A stretch of 16,275 nt of DNA from contig JABMMY010000220.1 of the NCBI GenBank assembly GCA_013205415.1, positions 1 to 16,275 of the forward strand. Reading direction: 5' to 3'. Shown piece by piece: positions 1 to 7,753 of this stretch. The DNA is from Deltaproteobacteria bacterium (GTDB lineage Bacteria > Bdellovibrionota > FAC87 > UBA2466). The translations under genes and the position numbers were made by a program. Under the pieces are notes generated by a model that was given only the letters and a program-made list of their open reading frames with translations, did no database searches and was not told where the DNA came from. Position 1 is the first letter of the stretch, and each line of letters opens with the position of its first letter.

Positions 1-573
1 ACGGGAGGAAAAAGCACGGAGGCGATGCTAAAGGCATCGTCGAGTACTTTTTTCGACTGTGACGAAGCGCTGGTCAAGCCTCTTGCAAAATATTATGCTT
101 TAGGTCATGAAAGAGGTCTGATGAACCCATTTACCCCCAATACCCGAGTGAGAGTGGTCTCTATGAAGATTGAAGGGACCATTATTGAGCAGCTAAAAAC
201 AGGAGACTATCGTGTGGCCTGTGGAGCTATGATCTTGGTTCGCCCTGAAAAGGATCTTACACTATTGCCCAAGGGCAAAGAAAAACAGCTGGCCTCCTTG
301 GCTAGAAAAAAAAATTATCAAGCCGATGTCTTAGAAGAAAAGGCGGTAGAGAGAATAGATCTTCATGGAATGAGGGTGCTTGAGGCGCTTGCCTACATCG
401 AAACCTTTTTGGATAAGGCTATGATGGCCGATTGTGGACGAGTAGAAATTATCCATGGTGTGGGGACGGGTGCCTTGCTTCAAGCGGTTCATGCCTATTT
501 AAAACAACAGAGTTATGTAAAAAGATTTCATCTGGATGAAAATAATTCGGGTACCACCTGGGTCTATTTTTAG
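1..573 (+). CDS. mutS2: MutS2-type protein, C-terminal part (KOW-like and Smr domains), 5' truncated
   Basis: The reading frame is open from base 1, so only the C-terminal 190 residues are in the window; the ATG at 25 is internal rather than a true start. A KOW-like stretch (NTRVRVVSMKIEGTIIEQL through the DLTLL segment) is followed by a basic linker and a C-terminal Smr domain with its two hallmarks, DLHG and HGVGTG. This order is typical of MutS2, a MutS-like ATPase acting on recombination intermediates or stalled, collided ribosomes; the Smr domain is a nuclease module in characterised members. The ATPase core lies upstream of the window, so naming the whole protein MutS2 is inference. The usual C-terminal GGxGAT segment is replaced by a less common ENNSGTTWVYF ending. 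The stop overlaps the convergent DUF493 stop by 3 bases. Confidence 0.85.
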   Translation, partial: TGGKSTEAMLKASSSTFFDCDEALVKPLAKYYALGHERGLMNPFTPNTRVRVVSMKIEGTIIEQLKTGDYRVACGAMILVRPEKDLTLLPKGKEKQLASLARKKNYQADVLEEKAVERIDLHGMRVLEALAYIETFLDKAMMADCGRVEIIHGVGTGALLQAVHAYLKQQSYVKRFHLDENNSGTTWVYF

Positions 574-950
574 AGGAGCATTAAAATACCCGGTATTTTC
601 AAAAGCTCTTCATAAACTAAATGAACCTCTTGGGCCTTTTGTAACATGATGTCTAAGGTCAAGCTTGCATGCTTACCACTCTTTGAAATACGTGTGGAAT
701 ATTGCGGAGTGTTTTCTAATTTCAAAATGGTTTGAATGGCTAAGACAATATTTTTTAATAGTGCCTCGTCGTTAGTTGCAATAATTTTAAACGAGTAGAC
801 ACAAGGAAACTCATGAACCGACTCTAAAAGTTCTAGTGGCGGTAATTTCAAATGGTTAGCCTTTTTAATAGAATTGTTTTTTAATCTCTGGCTATAGTTA
901 TTCAGCGTGGTGTCTATCTGCATTAGACATGTCATAGCCATATAAAACAT
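570..950 (-). CDS. DUF493 (YbeD-like) family protein
   Basis: The C-terminal 80 residues match the DUF493/YbeD pattern: FPCVYSFKIIATNDEALLKNIV, then a TRISKSGKHASLTLDI strand pair and a final YEELLKIPGILMLL. This is a small ferredoxin-like, ACT-like fold of unknown function; YbeD in E. coli is 87 residues. The extra N-terminal ~40 residues are polar and poorly conserved. The start is uncertain: ATG codons at 950, 941, 935 and 923 are all possible and none has a clear ribosome-binding site. The longest versions overlap the end of the upstream DUF3465-like gene (stop at 898), so translation may be coupled. The family call is from pattern recognition. Confidence 0.8.
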   Translation of the reverse strand: MFYMAMTCLMQIDTTLNNYSQRLKNNSIKKANHLKLPPLELLESVHEFPCVYSFKIIATNDEALLKNIVLAIQTILKLENTPQYSTRISKSGKHASLTLDIMLQKAQEVHLVYEELLKIPGILMLL

Positions 951-1440
951 TTTGTATCATAAGAAAACCGGGTGGATGGCCTTTACCTGAAGGGTTATTG
1001 TGCACCCAATGAAGAATCGCTCCGTTAGGAGACTTGGGATAGGGGCCCGACGGTGCAGTAGAGGTAATGTAATCTCCACAGGCCTCTATGGGCATGCCCA
1101 GTTCAAGTTCCGGAAGCTGTCCAAAATCTTCATTATAAATAATTTCAATAGTGTCTTCGTTAGAGGCGTCACTGAATGTAATTTCAAAATGGCGGTGTCC
1201 ATTTTTATTCAAAAATACTTTGCTGATCTCCCCTTTTAAATGGCCACGATTGGTATATTGATTTGGAGAGGTCTGCTTCCATTTAATGACCTCAGTCGCA
1301 TTAATTCCAAGCGACTGGCCCTGCTTATCTAGGCAGACGGGAATTTTCCCTTTTTCTACGGTAGATTTTGCAAAGGAAATGGGTGACAGGAGTAGGAATG
1401 CAAGTAGCAGTGTGGTTGTTTGTTGCTGGAAAGATCTCAT
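898..1440 (-). CDS. Exported DUF3465-like protein
   Basis: The 180-residue product starts with a clear Sec signal peptide: a basic start, a hydrophobic LLLAFLLLSP core and a likely signal peptidase I site after SFA. The mature part resembles the DUF3465 family: a small beta-rich domain with an HRHFEITFSD strand, ELGMPIEACGDYI, then GAILHWVHNNPSGKGHPPGFLMI, close to the family's VIHWTHHDP-like signature. The family is periplasmic and functionally undefined. The start is well supported by an AGGAGG Shine-Dalgarno at 1446-1451, about 6 bases upstream of ATG. The gene runs divergently from the DprE1-like gene, and its 3' end overlaps the start of the DUF493 gene. Confidence 0.75.
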   Translation of the reverse strand: MRSFQQQTTTLLLAFLLLSPISFAKSTVEKGKIPVCLDKQGQSLGINATEVIKWKQTSPNQYTNRGHLKGEISKVFLNKNGHRHFEITFSDASNEDTIEIIYNEDFGQLPELELGMPIEACGDYITSTAPSGPYPKSPNGAILHWVHNNPSGKGHPPGFLMIQNVLYGYDMSNADRHHAE

Positions 1441-1607
1441 CGGGTCCTCCTAGTTAAATACCATTTTTTGACTGATTGCATTGTGAAACTAATGAATTAA
1501 GGTTGATAATTCAAGCTTAAAGTCCCTTTTTTAAAAACTCGATTTTAAGTGTTCAGAATGGTTAAATAAAGTTAAAATTCAGGTCAATTAATTCTAAAAA
1601 AATCAAT

Positions 1608-2984
1608 ATGGAATCTAAGCACAAAGAGCCCCTAGGCCAATCTCCGATCTCTGTGAGTCCCTTATGGGATGAAAGCAGACAGAGTTGGGGGATGTATCCT
1701 AAGACGACCTCGTTAGTAAGCCCGTTACACTGGCGGGGACAGGAGTTTTCAGAATCTTCTCAAGATAAGCATCCCAGCCTTTCCTATTTGCCATTTGGTC
1801 GGGGACGGAGCTATGGGGATTCTTGTTTGAACGATAAAAATATTCTTCTCGGTACAGAAAAATTAAATCATTTTATTGAACTAAATAATGAGACAGGAAT
1901 GCTGAAGGTAGAGGCTGGACTGACTTTAAAGGAGGTTCTAGAGGAGATAGTTCCCAGAGGCTGGTTTCTGCCCGTAGTTCCTGGAACCCAATTTGTTACG
2001 ATCGGAGGAGCTATTGCCAATGACATTCATGGTAAAAATCACCATGTGGCGGGTACCTTCGGTTGTCATGTGAAGTCTCTAGAACTTTTGCGATCTGACG
2101 GGACTCGAAGGGTCTGTAGTCAGGAGGAAAATACCGATTGGTTACAGGCTACGATCGGAGGATTAGGGCTTACAGGCATTATTCTCTGGGCTGAGATCAA
2201 ACTAAAAAAAATAGTCTGTCCTTGGATCTCTCGTGAAACCTTACGCTTTCACAATCTAAAAAAATTTTTTGAGTACTCTGAAGATTCCGATAATAAATTT
2301 GAATATACGGTCGGCTGGATGGATTGCCTATCTCAAGGAGATGATTTAGGTCGTGGAGTTTTTTTTAGAGGCAATCATTTACTGGTTAAAGAGGCGGCAG
2401 AATTAAAGGTGAAACAGGAGAGGATAAAAACCTTTCCCTTTCATGCGCCAGAGTTTCTTTTGAATAGACTATCGATGAAGGCATTTAACACCCTTTATTA
2501 TCATACCCATCCGAGCAAAAAATCGGAGATTGTTCATTATCGTCCTTTCTTTTTTCCATTAGATGGAATTAATCATTGGAATCGTCTGTACGGGAAGAGG
2601 GGATTTTTTCAGTACCAGTGTGTGGTGCCCTATGAGGGATCTAAAAGCCCTATTTTTGATATTATCGAAACCTTCGCAAAGTCGGGCTTGGGTTCCTTTC
2701 TTACTGTGATTAAAACCTTTGGCAATAGTATCTCACCAGGCATTCTTTCTTTTCCTAAACCCGGTGTGACCCTCACCTTAGATGTTCCTAATGAAGGACA
2801 GAAAACATTACGAATTTTAGAGATCCTTGATGAGAAGGTAGTTAAATGCGGAGGACGGGTTTATCCTGCCAAGGATGCGCGAATGTCTAAAGAAAGTTTT
2901 AAACACTATTTTCCTGAACGACCGGCATTTGAAAAGTATAAGGATCCTAAATTCTCTTCGAGCTTCTGGAGGCGAGTCACATGA
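1608..2984 (+). CDS. DprE1-like FAD-linked oxidoreductase (decaprenylphosphoryl-ribose 2'-oxidase family)
   Basis: The product has 458 residues, close to the 461 of mycobacterial DprE1. FAD-binding motifs are plain: LPFGRGRSYGD (61-71), VPGTQFVTIGGAIANDIHG (124-142) with the KNHH continuation, and TIGGLGLTG (182-190). The C-terminal substrate-domain motif RVYPAKDAR keeps the lysine (K422) matching catalytic Lys418 of M. tuberculosis DprE1. The benzothiazinone-target cysteine (Cys387 there) corresponds to Thr390 in PGVTLTLDVP. DprE1 oxidises a polyprenyl-phosphate pentose to a 2'-keto intermediate, which DprE2 reduces. The downstream SDR gene overlaps this one by 4 bases, which strongly supports a DprE1/E2-type pair. 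In a Gram-negative host the lipid-linked sugar substrate is unknown. The start has no strong ribosome-binding site. Confidence 0.88.
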   Translation: MESKHKEPLGQSPISVSPLWDESRQSWGMYPKTTSLVSPLHWRGQEFSESSQDKHPSLSYLPFGRGRSYGDSCLNDKNILLGTEKLNHFIELNNETGMLKVEAGLTLKEVLEEIVPRGWFLPVVPGTQFVTIGGAIANDIHGKNHHVAGTFGCHVKSLELLRSDGTRRVCSQEENTDWLQATIGGLGLTGIILWAEIKLKKIVCPWISRETLRFHNLKKFFEYSEDSDNKFEYTVGWMDCLSQGDDLGRGVFFRGNHLLVKEAAELKVKQERIKTFPFHAPEFLLNRLSMKAFNTLYYHTHPSKKSEIVHYRPFFFPLDGINHWNRLYGKRGFFQYQCVVPYEGSKSPIFDIIETFAKSGLGSFLTVIKTFGNSISPGILSFPKPGVTLTLDVPNEGQKTLRILEILDEKVVKCGGRVYPAKDARMSKESFKHYFPERPAFEKYKDPKFSSSFWRRVT

Positions 2985-3715
2985 AACTACTTATTTTTGG
3001 AGCTACCTCAGCGATTGCACAATCGGTCGCAAAAAAGGTAGCTCATGAAGGCGGTGAACTTTTTTTGGTGGGTCGTCATCAGGACACCTTAAAAATTATT
3101 GCGCAGGATCTAGTGGTGAGAGGTGCTAAAAAGGTAGGCGAGATTGCCGCAGATCTTACTTTTCGTGAACAATACTCCGAGTGGGTAGAGAGTGCCGCAA
3201 AGTTTATGAAAGGGATCGATGTGGTTTTGATTGCTCATGGTGTATTGGGTGACCAAAAACAACTAGAGCAGAATAGTGACAACGCCTTTGATCTTATTAA
3301 TGTGAATTTTATCAGTGCCGCTCTTTTAGCAGAGGCCTCCGCCCATTATTTTGAAATAGAAAAAAAGGGAACGATTGCGGTGATAGGATCGGTCGCAGGA
3401 GATCGAGGAAGACAGAGTAACTATTATTATGGTGCCGCAAAAGGGGGCCTTGAGATCTTTCTTCAGGGATTAAGAAATCGTCTTTTTCCAATGGGCATTC
3501 ACGTGCTTACTATTAAACCCGGATTTGTTTCTACGCCGATGACGGCACATTTAAAAAAGAATGTTATGTTTGCGAGCCCCGATTCAGTAGCCAATGGAAT
3601 TTTAAAGGGGATAGCTAAGAAAAGAGATGTGGTTTATCTGCCCTGTTTTTGGGCCATTATTATGGGCATCATAAAATCGATTCCAGAATCTATTTTTAAA
3701 CGCCTTAAACTTTAA
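2981..3715 (+). CDS. DprE2-like short-chain dehydrogenase/reductase
   Basis: This 244-residue classical SDR has the nucleotide-binding motif GATSAIAQ (7-14), GR at 31-32 for NADP/NAD specificity, Asn108 in NVNF, catalytic Ser137 in IGSVAGDRG, and the Tyr150-x3-Lys154 dyad in YGAAKGG. The C-terminal IPESIFKRLKL hydrophobic tail is typical of DprE2-type epimerase subunits and suggests membrane association. The ATG sits inside the TGA of the DprE1-like gene (ATGA), with a GGAGG Shine-Dalgarno at 2968-2972 inside that gene, so the two are translationally coupled. Inferred role: reduction of the 2'-keto intermediate made by the DprE1-like enzyme, giving 2'-epimerisation of a polyprenyl-phosphate sugar. 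Nothing here identifies the downstream glycosyltransferase. Confidence 0.85.
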   Translation: MKLLIFGATSAIAQSVAKKVAHEGGELFLVGRHQDTLKIIAQDLVVRGAKKVGEIAADLTFREQYSEWVESAAKFMKGIDVVLIAHGVLGDQKQLEQNSDNAFDLINVNFISAALLAEASAHYFEIEKKGTIAVIGSVAGDRGRQSNYYYGAAKGGLEIFLQGLRNRLFPMGIHVLTIKPGFVSTPMTAHLKKNVMFASPDSVANGILKGIAKKRDVVYLPCFWAIIMGIIKSIPESIFKRLKL

Positions 3716-3789
3716 TTCTTGGGATCTCATCTTAGGGCCAGCGGCGCCATGGGTACCGCGAGCTTATAGCTAAGCTAAAAATAGCGAAA

Positions 3790-3821
3790 TTGACAAGTGG
3801 ATGCACTGCCGTAAGTATATT
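3790..3821 (+). promoter_or_regulatory. Candidate promoter of the zeta-like gene
   Basis: A perfect TTGACA lies at 3790-3795. Possible -10 elements are AAGTAT (3813-3818, spacer 17) and TATATT (3816-3821, spacer 20). Either places transcription start close to the ATG at 3833, and no Shine-Dalgarno is visible before that ATG, so the message may be leaderless. The -10 choice is uncertain. Confidence 0.45.
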
Positions 3822-3832
3822 TCGATTACCAA

Positions 3833-4423
3833 ATGCGAACCCACCACAAAAAACTCATCGAAATTGTAGCCGGACCCAATGGAAGCGGCAAAACCACCTT
3901 CGCACGCATCTACTTCAAATTCCGCAATGGCGCGAGCCGGTTTATCAATGCCGACACGATAGCAGCGGGCCTCTCTGGTGGAAATGAAGCGCAAGCAGCA
4001 TTTCATGCTGGCAGAGTAATGCTTAAGGCCATCGAGGATGCGCTCAAAAACGATGAAAGCTTCGCTTTTGAATCCACTCTATCTGGAAAAACGTGGTGGC
4101 CAATTCTCAACCGTGCCATTAAACAAGGATACAGCATCAAAATTTATTTCGTCTATCTGAACAAACCCACTCTAAATCTACAGCGAATTCGGCAACGCGT
4201 AAAGGAAGGTGGCCATTCCATTCCAAAGGCCACCGTATTGAGACGCTACCCGCGAACCTTTGAGAATTTTTGGAGGGCTTACCGCCCACTCTGCACAGAC
4301 TGGTTCATATTTGATAACTCTGGTAAAAAGCCACAACAGGTACAGTCTTTTCTAGCGTTTGAATGTCTATCGGAAGAAGATAAAATAGCCTTTGAAAAGT
4401 CCTTTCTAAAATCAAAGAAATAG
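3833..4423 (+). CDS. Zeta-toxin-like P-loop kinase (COG4185 type)
   Basis: The 196-residue product opens with EIVAGPNGSGKTTFA, a Walker A loop at residues 14-22. INADTI (Asp41), AFESTLSG (Glu80) and a basic LQRIRQRVKEGGHSIP...RRYPRTFENF stretch follow, in the order seen in zeta toxins and related 'predicted ABC-type ATPase' kinases. Zeta toxins phosphorylate UDP-N-acetylglucosamine and so block wall synthesis; whether this subgroup does so is not shown. No epsilon-like antitoxin gene lies upstream; a 61-residue basic ORF starts 2 bases after the stop and is the best partner candidate. Codon use is richer in G and C than in the neighbours, suggesting acquisition. No ribosome-binding site is visible. 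Confidence 0.82.
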   Translation: MRTHHKKLIEIVAGPNGSGKTTFARIYFKFRNGASRFINADTIAAGLSGGNEAQAAFHAGRVMLKAIEDALKNDESFAFESTLSGKTWWPILNRAIKQGYSIKIYFVYLNKPTLNLQRIRQRVKEGGHSIPKATVLRRYPRTFENFWRAYRPLCTDWFIFDNSGKKPQQVQSFLAFECLSEEDKIAFEKSFLKSKK

Positions 4424-4425
4424 AA

Positions 4426-4611
4426 ATGAAAAAGAAACAAAAAACATCCTTACAAAAAGACCTGCAAAAAACTATAGACCAGTTCCCTAAAATGATTCTT
4501 AGAAACAAAACAGAAAATATTAAGAAAATGCGGTTCGCTGAGAAAATCTTCGGCGACCTGGCGCGAGAGATTCATAAACAGGTGCACGGGAAGAAAAAAA
4601 AAGGCCTATGA
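4426..4611 (+). CDS. Small basic protein, possible partner of the zeta-like kinase
   Basis: A 61-residue, lysine-rich product starts 2 bases after the zeta-like stop, implying co-transcription and probably coupled translation. It is predicted almost wholly helical: LQKDLQKTIDQFPKMI and the more conserved-looking AEKIFGDLAREIHKQVHG, between lysine-rich ends. No domain is recognised. Position and size fit an antitoxin or accessory subunit of the kinase, but nothing in the sequence proves it. It could also be a dispensable small ORF. Confidence 0.6.
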   Translation: MKKKQKTSLQKDLQKTIDQFPKMILRNKTENIKKMRFAEKIFGDLAREIHKQVHGKKKKGL

Positions 4612-4661
4612 CTTGGGCCCTTACTGGTAAATCTATTTCTCAACCCATACGGGGATGGCCC

Positions 4662-5321
4662 TTAGGGAATTAGGGCTAAAACCTGCTCAGTTAACCTTTC
4701 AATCCCTTCGAAAAGTTCATGCAAAGGGGCTTCACACATATAAGCTGCCGTAGAGACTATTCTGTTTTTAGTATCTACGTAGCATTGGCTGGGGTGAGTG
4801 ACCCTATGCTTGTGTCCTAATTTTTCAATTTCATCGGAGGCCTCAGATTTAGGGCCCACCGTTAGCTCGAGTTGTTTTTCGGTGAAGGCAAGTGCTAATA
4901 CTGCAGGGGCAATACACACAGCCCCAATCGGTTTTTTTTCTGAGTAAAATTTTTCTAAAATAGTTTTGAGTTCAGGCAGTACCTTTCCCTTGCTACCTTC
5001 TGTGGCAAAGGTACACAGGTTTTTTGCAACTCCAAATCCGCCTGGAATAATAACCGCATCAAACTGTGACACCTGCAGTTGACTAAGAGGTGAAATGGCC
5101 CCTCTAGCAATTCGTCCTGCCTCAACAAGCATATTTCTAGTTTCTCCAACCATGGGTTCCTCTGTGAGAGCATTAATGACATCGGCCTGGGGTTTGTCGG
5201 GAGCAAAACATTGCACCGAAGCTCCGTGTCGACTTAGCGCCAAAAGAACGGCGACAGACTCTCTGATTTCGCTACCATCTTTAAAACCACTTCCACAAAG
5301 AATCACCGCAATTTTCTTCAT
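4662..5321 (-). CDS. elbB: ElbB, DJ-1/PfpI-family glyoxalase
   Basis: At 219 residues this is nearly the length of E. coli ElbB (217) and colinear with it. KDGSEIRESV carries the conserved Glu18; CFAPDKPQADVIN, TRNMLVEAGRIARG, VIIPGGFGVAKNL and GAVCIAPAVLA with nucleophile Cys136 all match. ElbB belongs to the DJ-1/PfpI superfamily, shows weak glyoxalase III-type activity in E. coli and has been linked to isoprenoid synthesis; its physiological role remains loose. The start is supported by an AAAGGA ribosome-binding site 6-12 bases upstream of the ATG at 5321. The gene converges on the zeta-like module, with about 50 bases between stops. Confidence 0.92.
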   Translation of the reverse strand: MKKIAVILCGSGFKDGSEIRESVAVLLALSRHGASVQCFAPDKPQADVINALTEEPMVGETRNMLVEAGRIARGAISPLSQLQVSQFDAVIIPGGFGVAKNLCTFATEGSKGKVLPELKTILEKFYSEKKPIGAVCIAPAVLALAFTEKQLELTVGPKSEASDEIEKLGHKHRVTHPSQCYVDTKNRIVSTAAYMCEAPLHELFEGIERLTEQVLALIP

Positions 5322-5513
5322 TTATATTTTCCTTTAGATCTTTTTAGTAAATAACAATCTGGGATCATTATAATGCCCGGCGTACCCTATTCGCAATGGC
5401 CCCAGGATACCCGATGTTCCTATTTTGGGGTCTAAAATAATTTTTCCTGCTCTTGTGGTTTGATACATTAACTTGTTGCTAGAAATCTAAATTAATTCTA
5501 AAAGGTAAAACTT

Positions 5514-6389
5514 ATGAAGCACCGTCGTATTGGAGAGGTCCATTTTATAGCTCAGAATAGTAGTAGTATTTCCGAGTGTTTACTAAAGCATTTTCGAGTC
5601 GATCCGCTAGCTTCGCAAACTCTTTTTGCTTTAGGAGCGCTGTATTGTAACAAAATAAGGGTGGTGGCCGATCGGCCTTTGGTTAAGGGAGACCACCTTC
5701 AAGCCTTTTTAAAACCTAAAAGATATCCCGTGGGCGACATCGTTTGGAATGACATTATTTGTCACGAGGATGAGGAGTTTTTAGTGATCAATAAGCCTCA
5801 TGGGATTCCGGTTCATTCGACCGATGATAATTTAATTGAAAATATTCTTTTTCAATTGAGAAAAAAGTTAGACAAAGATCTGTGGGTGACTCATCGGCTA
5901 GATACGACGGTAAGTGGCCTTATGGTTTTAGCAAAAACCAAACATTTCCAAAGTGAATTCAATCGTCTTTTAAGTGACCGAAAAGTTTCTAAAACCTATG
6001 CCGCTTTAGTAGAAAAGGAGCTGACACCTGGATTACTTCTTCATTACATGGCTCCTGGGGAGACCTTTCCTAAAAAAATGAGTGGGACCTTTCAAGAGGG
6101 ATGGTTGGAGTGTTCTTTAGAAATCTCTAAAGTTGAGTTCTGGAAACAGGAGGGGGAGAAAAAGTTTTGGGAACTTGAGATTCAACTACACACGGGTCGA
6201 ACCCATCAGATAAGGGCCCAGCTGGCTCAAGAAAAATCCCCTATTTTAGGTGACAAGATGTATCGAGGTAGAAACAGGGCCGGATTTACGACTCGCCATT
6301 TAGCGTTACATGCGTCAAGGCTTGAATGGAAAGACTCTTTGGGCAGTCGTCGGTTTACGGCTCCACCCGCTTTTAAATCGGAGATCTAA
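5514..6389 (+). CDS. RluA-family pseudouridine synthase
   Basis: The 291-residue product has an S4-like N-terminal segment (about 18-68) and a catalytic domain starting at VINKPHGIPVHST (91-103). The family signature HRLDTTVSGLMVLAKT (127-142) contains the catalytic Asp130, and the C-terminal IQLHTGRTHQIRAQLA motif is intact. Such enzymes convert uridine to pseudouridine in rRNA or tRNA; which site this one modifies cannot be read from the sequence. HRLDTTVSG differs from the commoner HRLDxxTSG by a shifted threonine. AAAGG lies about 8 bases before ATG. The Hsp70-like gene begins 26 bases downstream on the same strand, so the two may form an operon. Confidence 0.9.
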   Translation: MKHRRIGEVHFIAQNSSSISECLLKHFRVDPLASQTLFALGALYCNKIRVVADRPLVKGDHLQAFLKPKRYPVGDIVWNDIICHEDEEFLVINKPHGIPVHSTDDNLIENILFQLRKKLDKDLWVTHRLDTTVSGLMVLAKTKHFQSEFNRLLSDRKVSKTYAALVEKELTPGLLLHYMAPGETFPKKMSGTFQEGWLECSLEISKVEFWKQEGEKKFWELEIQLHTGRTHQIRAQLAQEKSPILGDKMYRGRNRAGFTTRHLALHASRLEWKDSLGSRRFTAPPAFKSEI

Positions 6390-6415
6390 AAAACTATTTA
6401 GGTTAAAATATTCGA

Positions 6416-7684
6416 ATGGCCCTTTCTTACGCTATCGATTTTGGAACAAGTAATTCTCTTCTTGCTGCTGCTAGTACTGAGCAGATATTTAATGCGTTAC
6501 CTATTGATCCCGGCAGCTATGATCCGACAGTAATGCGTAGTCTTTTATATTTTCCAAATCAGAAAAAAGTTTTGTTTGGTTCTAACGCTTTAAAAAATTA
6601 TAACGATAATCCTGGTGAAGGCAGGCTCATTCGATCGATTAAAAAACACCTACCCTTTAGAAGTTTTATCGGAACATGGATAGAGGATCGTCCGATGAAT
6701 TTAGAGGATCTCATCGGACTATTTCTTAGTGAGCTAAGAAAAAAAGGGAATCAGCATTTTGGTGAAGATATCGATCGGCTAGTACTAGGGCGGCCTGCAA
6801 GGTTTGCGGAGGATGACGGCGATGACAGGTATGCCCAGAGCCGATTAGAAATTGCAGCAAGAAAAGCAGGTTTTAAAGAGATTGAATTTGTACCAGAGCC
6901 TATTGCTGCCGCCTGTGAATTTAGATCAACTCTTCAAAGTGAAAAAATAGTTTTAGTCGCCGATTTTGGCGGAGGCACCTCAGATTTTACGGTAATGAAA
7001 ATGAAGCCGGGTCCCTATGATCCGTCGGATGTATTGGGGATAGGAGGGGTTGCCAGGGCGGGTGATGCCTTAGATGGTGCTGTGATGAGAGCGAGAGTGA
7101 GTCGGTATTTTGGATCCGATATTAAATTTCAAATTCCGATGAGTTCGAATTGGCTTACGATGCCCTCCCATTTGGTTGAAAAAATTTGTTCACCGGCAGA
7201 TGTTTCTATGTTGATGAAGCGCGATGTGATGGATTTTTTAAAAAACATTGAGAGGTGGGCGAAAAAGGCTGAAGACAAGGAAAAGATGCAACGACTTTTT
7301 ACCTTAGTTGAAGATCAATTGGGATTTCCTTTGTTTGAAAAAATTGAACATGCCAAGCGAGAGTTATCGGAGAGTGGCGAGGGACGGATCCTATTTGATT
7401 ATCCAGGAATTAATTTAAATGAAACTGTGCAACGATTAGAATTTGAAAAATATATTCAGCCTTCGGTCGATCTTATTTTAAGGGCGCTAGATGAAACGGT
7501 GAAGCGATCTGGTTTGAGGTGTAATGAGATTGATATTGTATGTTGTACAGGGGGAACGGCTAGAGTGGCCTGTTTACGAGAGGCGATGGAGTTGAGATTT
7601 GGAAAAGCAAAGTTGCAGGAGCATCGAGTGTTTCATTCTGTGGTGCAGGGGCTGGCACATCGGGCACAGGAGATTTTTGGGTAG
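6416..7684 (+). CDS. Hsp70-family protein, YegD-like
   Basis: The 422-residue product consists of an actin-like ATPase domain only; there is no DnaK-type substrate-binding and lid region. Phosphate-1 motif YAIDFGTSNS (5-14), FVPEPIAAACEF (158-169), phosphate-2 motif LVADFGGGTSDF (180-191) and an adenosine motif CCTGGTARVACLRE near residue 380 are all present. Size and motif order match YegD (about 450 residues), an HSP70 relative of unknown client and function. It follows the pseudouridine synthase closely and ends about 70 bases before tmRNA. The ribosome-binding site is weak. Confidence 0.88.
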   Translation: MALSYAIDFGTSNSLLAAASTEQIFNALPIDPGSYDPTVMRSLLYFPNQKKVLFGSNALKNYNDNPGEGRLIRSIKKHLPFRSFIGTWIEDRPMNLEDLIGLFLSELRKKGNQHFGEDIDRLVLGRPARFAEDDGDDRYAQSRLEIAARKAGFKEIEFVPEPIAAACEFRSTLQSEKIVLVADFGGGTSDFTVMKMKPGPYDPSDVLGIGGVARAGDALDGAVMRARVSRYFGSDIKFQIPMSSNWLTMPSHLVEKICSPADVSMLMKRDVMDFLKNIERWAKKAEDKEKMQRLFTLVEDQLGFPLFEKIEHAKRELSESGEGRILFDYPGINLNETVQRLEFEKYIQPSVDLILRALDETVKRSGLRCNEIDIVCCTGGTARVACLREAMELRFGKAKLQEHRVFHSVVQGLAHRAQEIFG

Positions 7685-7714
7685 GAAGATAGCTAGCCAA
7701 TAGGTCAGAGCTTC

Positions 7715-7743
7715 TTGCCTAGGAGGAGTAAAGAGGGTAGGTT
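7715..7743 (+). promoter_or_regulatory. Candidate tmRNA promoter
   Basis: TTGCCT (7715-7720) and TAGGTT (7738-7743) have a 17-base spacer. This places transcription start around 7750, a few bases before the mature 5' end at 7754, leaving a short leader for RNase P. The -10 is a poor match, so confidence is modest. Confidence 0.4.
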
Positions 7744-7753
7744 TTAATTCTCA

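Noticed and set aside
1000..1239. 79-aa plus-strand frame
   Set aside because: It is a shadow of the DUF3465-like gene on the other strand, which has a signal peptide and an AGGAGG site.
3761..3776. AGCTTA-TAGC-TAAGCT hairpin as a terminator after the DprE2-like gene
   Set aside because: The stem is only 6 bp and A/T-rich, and it is followed by A residues, not a T tract, on the plus strand.
4650..4675. GCCCT / AGGGC inverted repeat between the zeta module and elbB as a bidirectional terminator
   Set aside because: The stem is 5 bp and lacks a T tract on either side.
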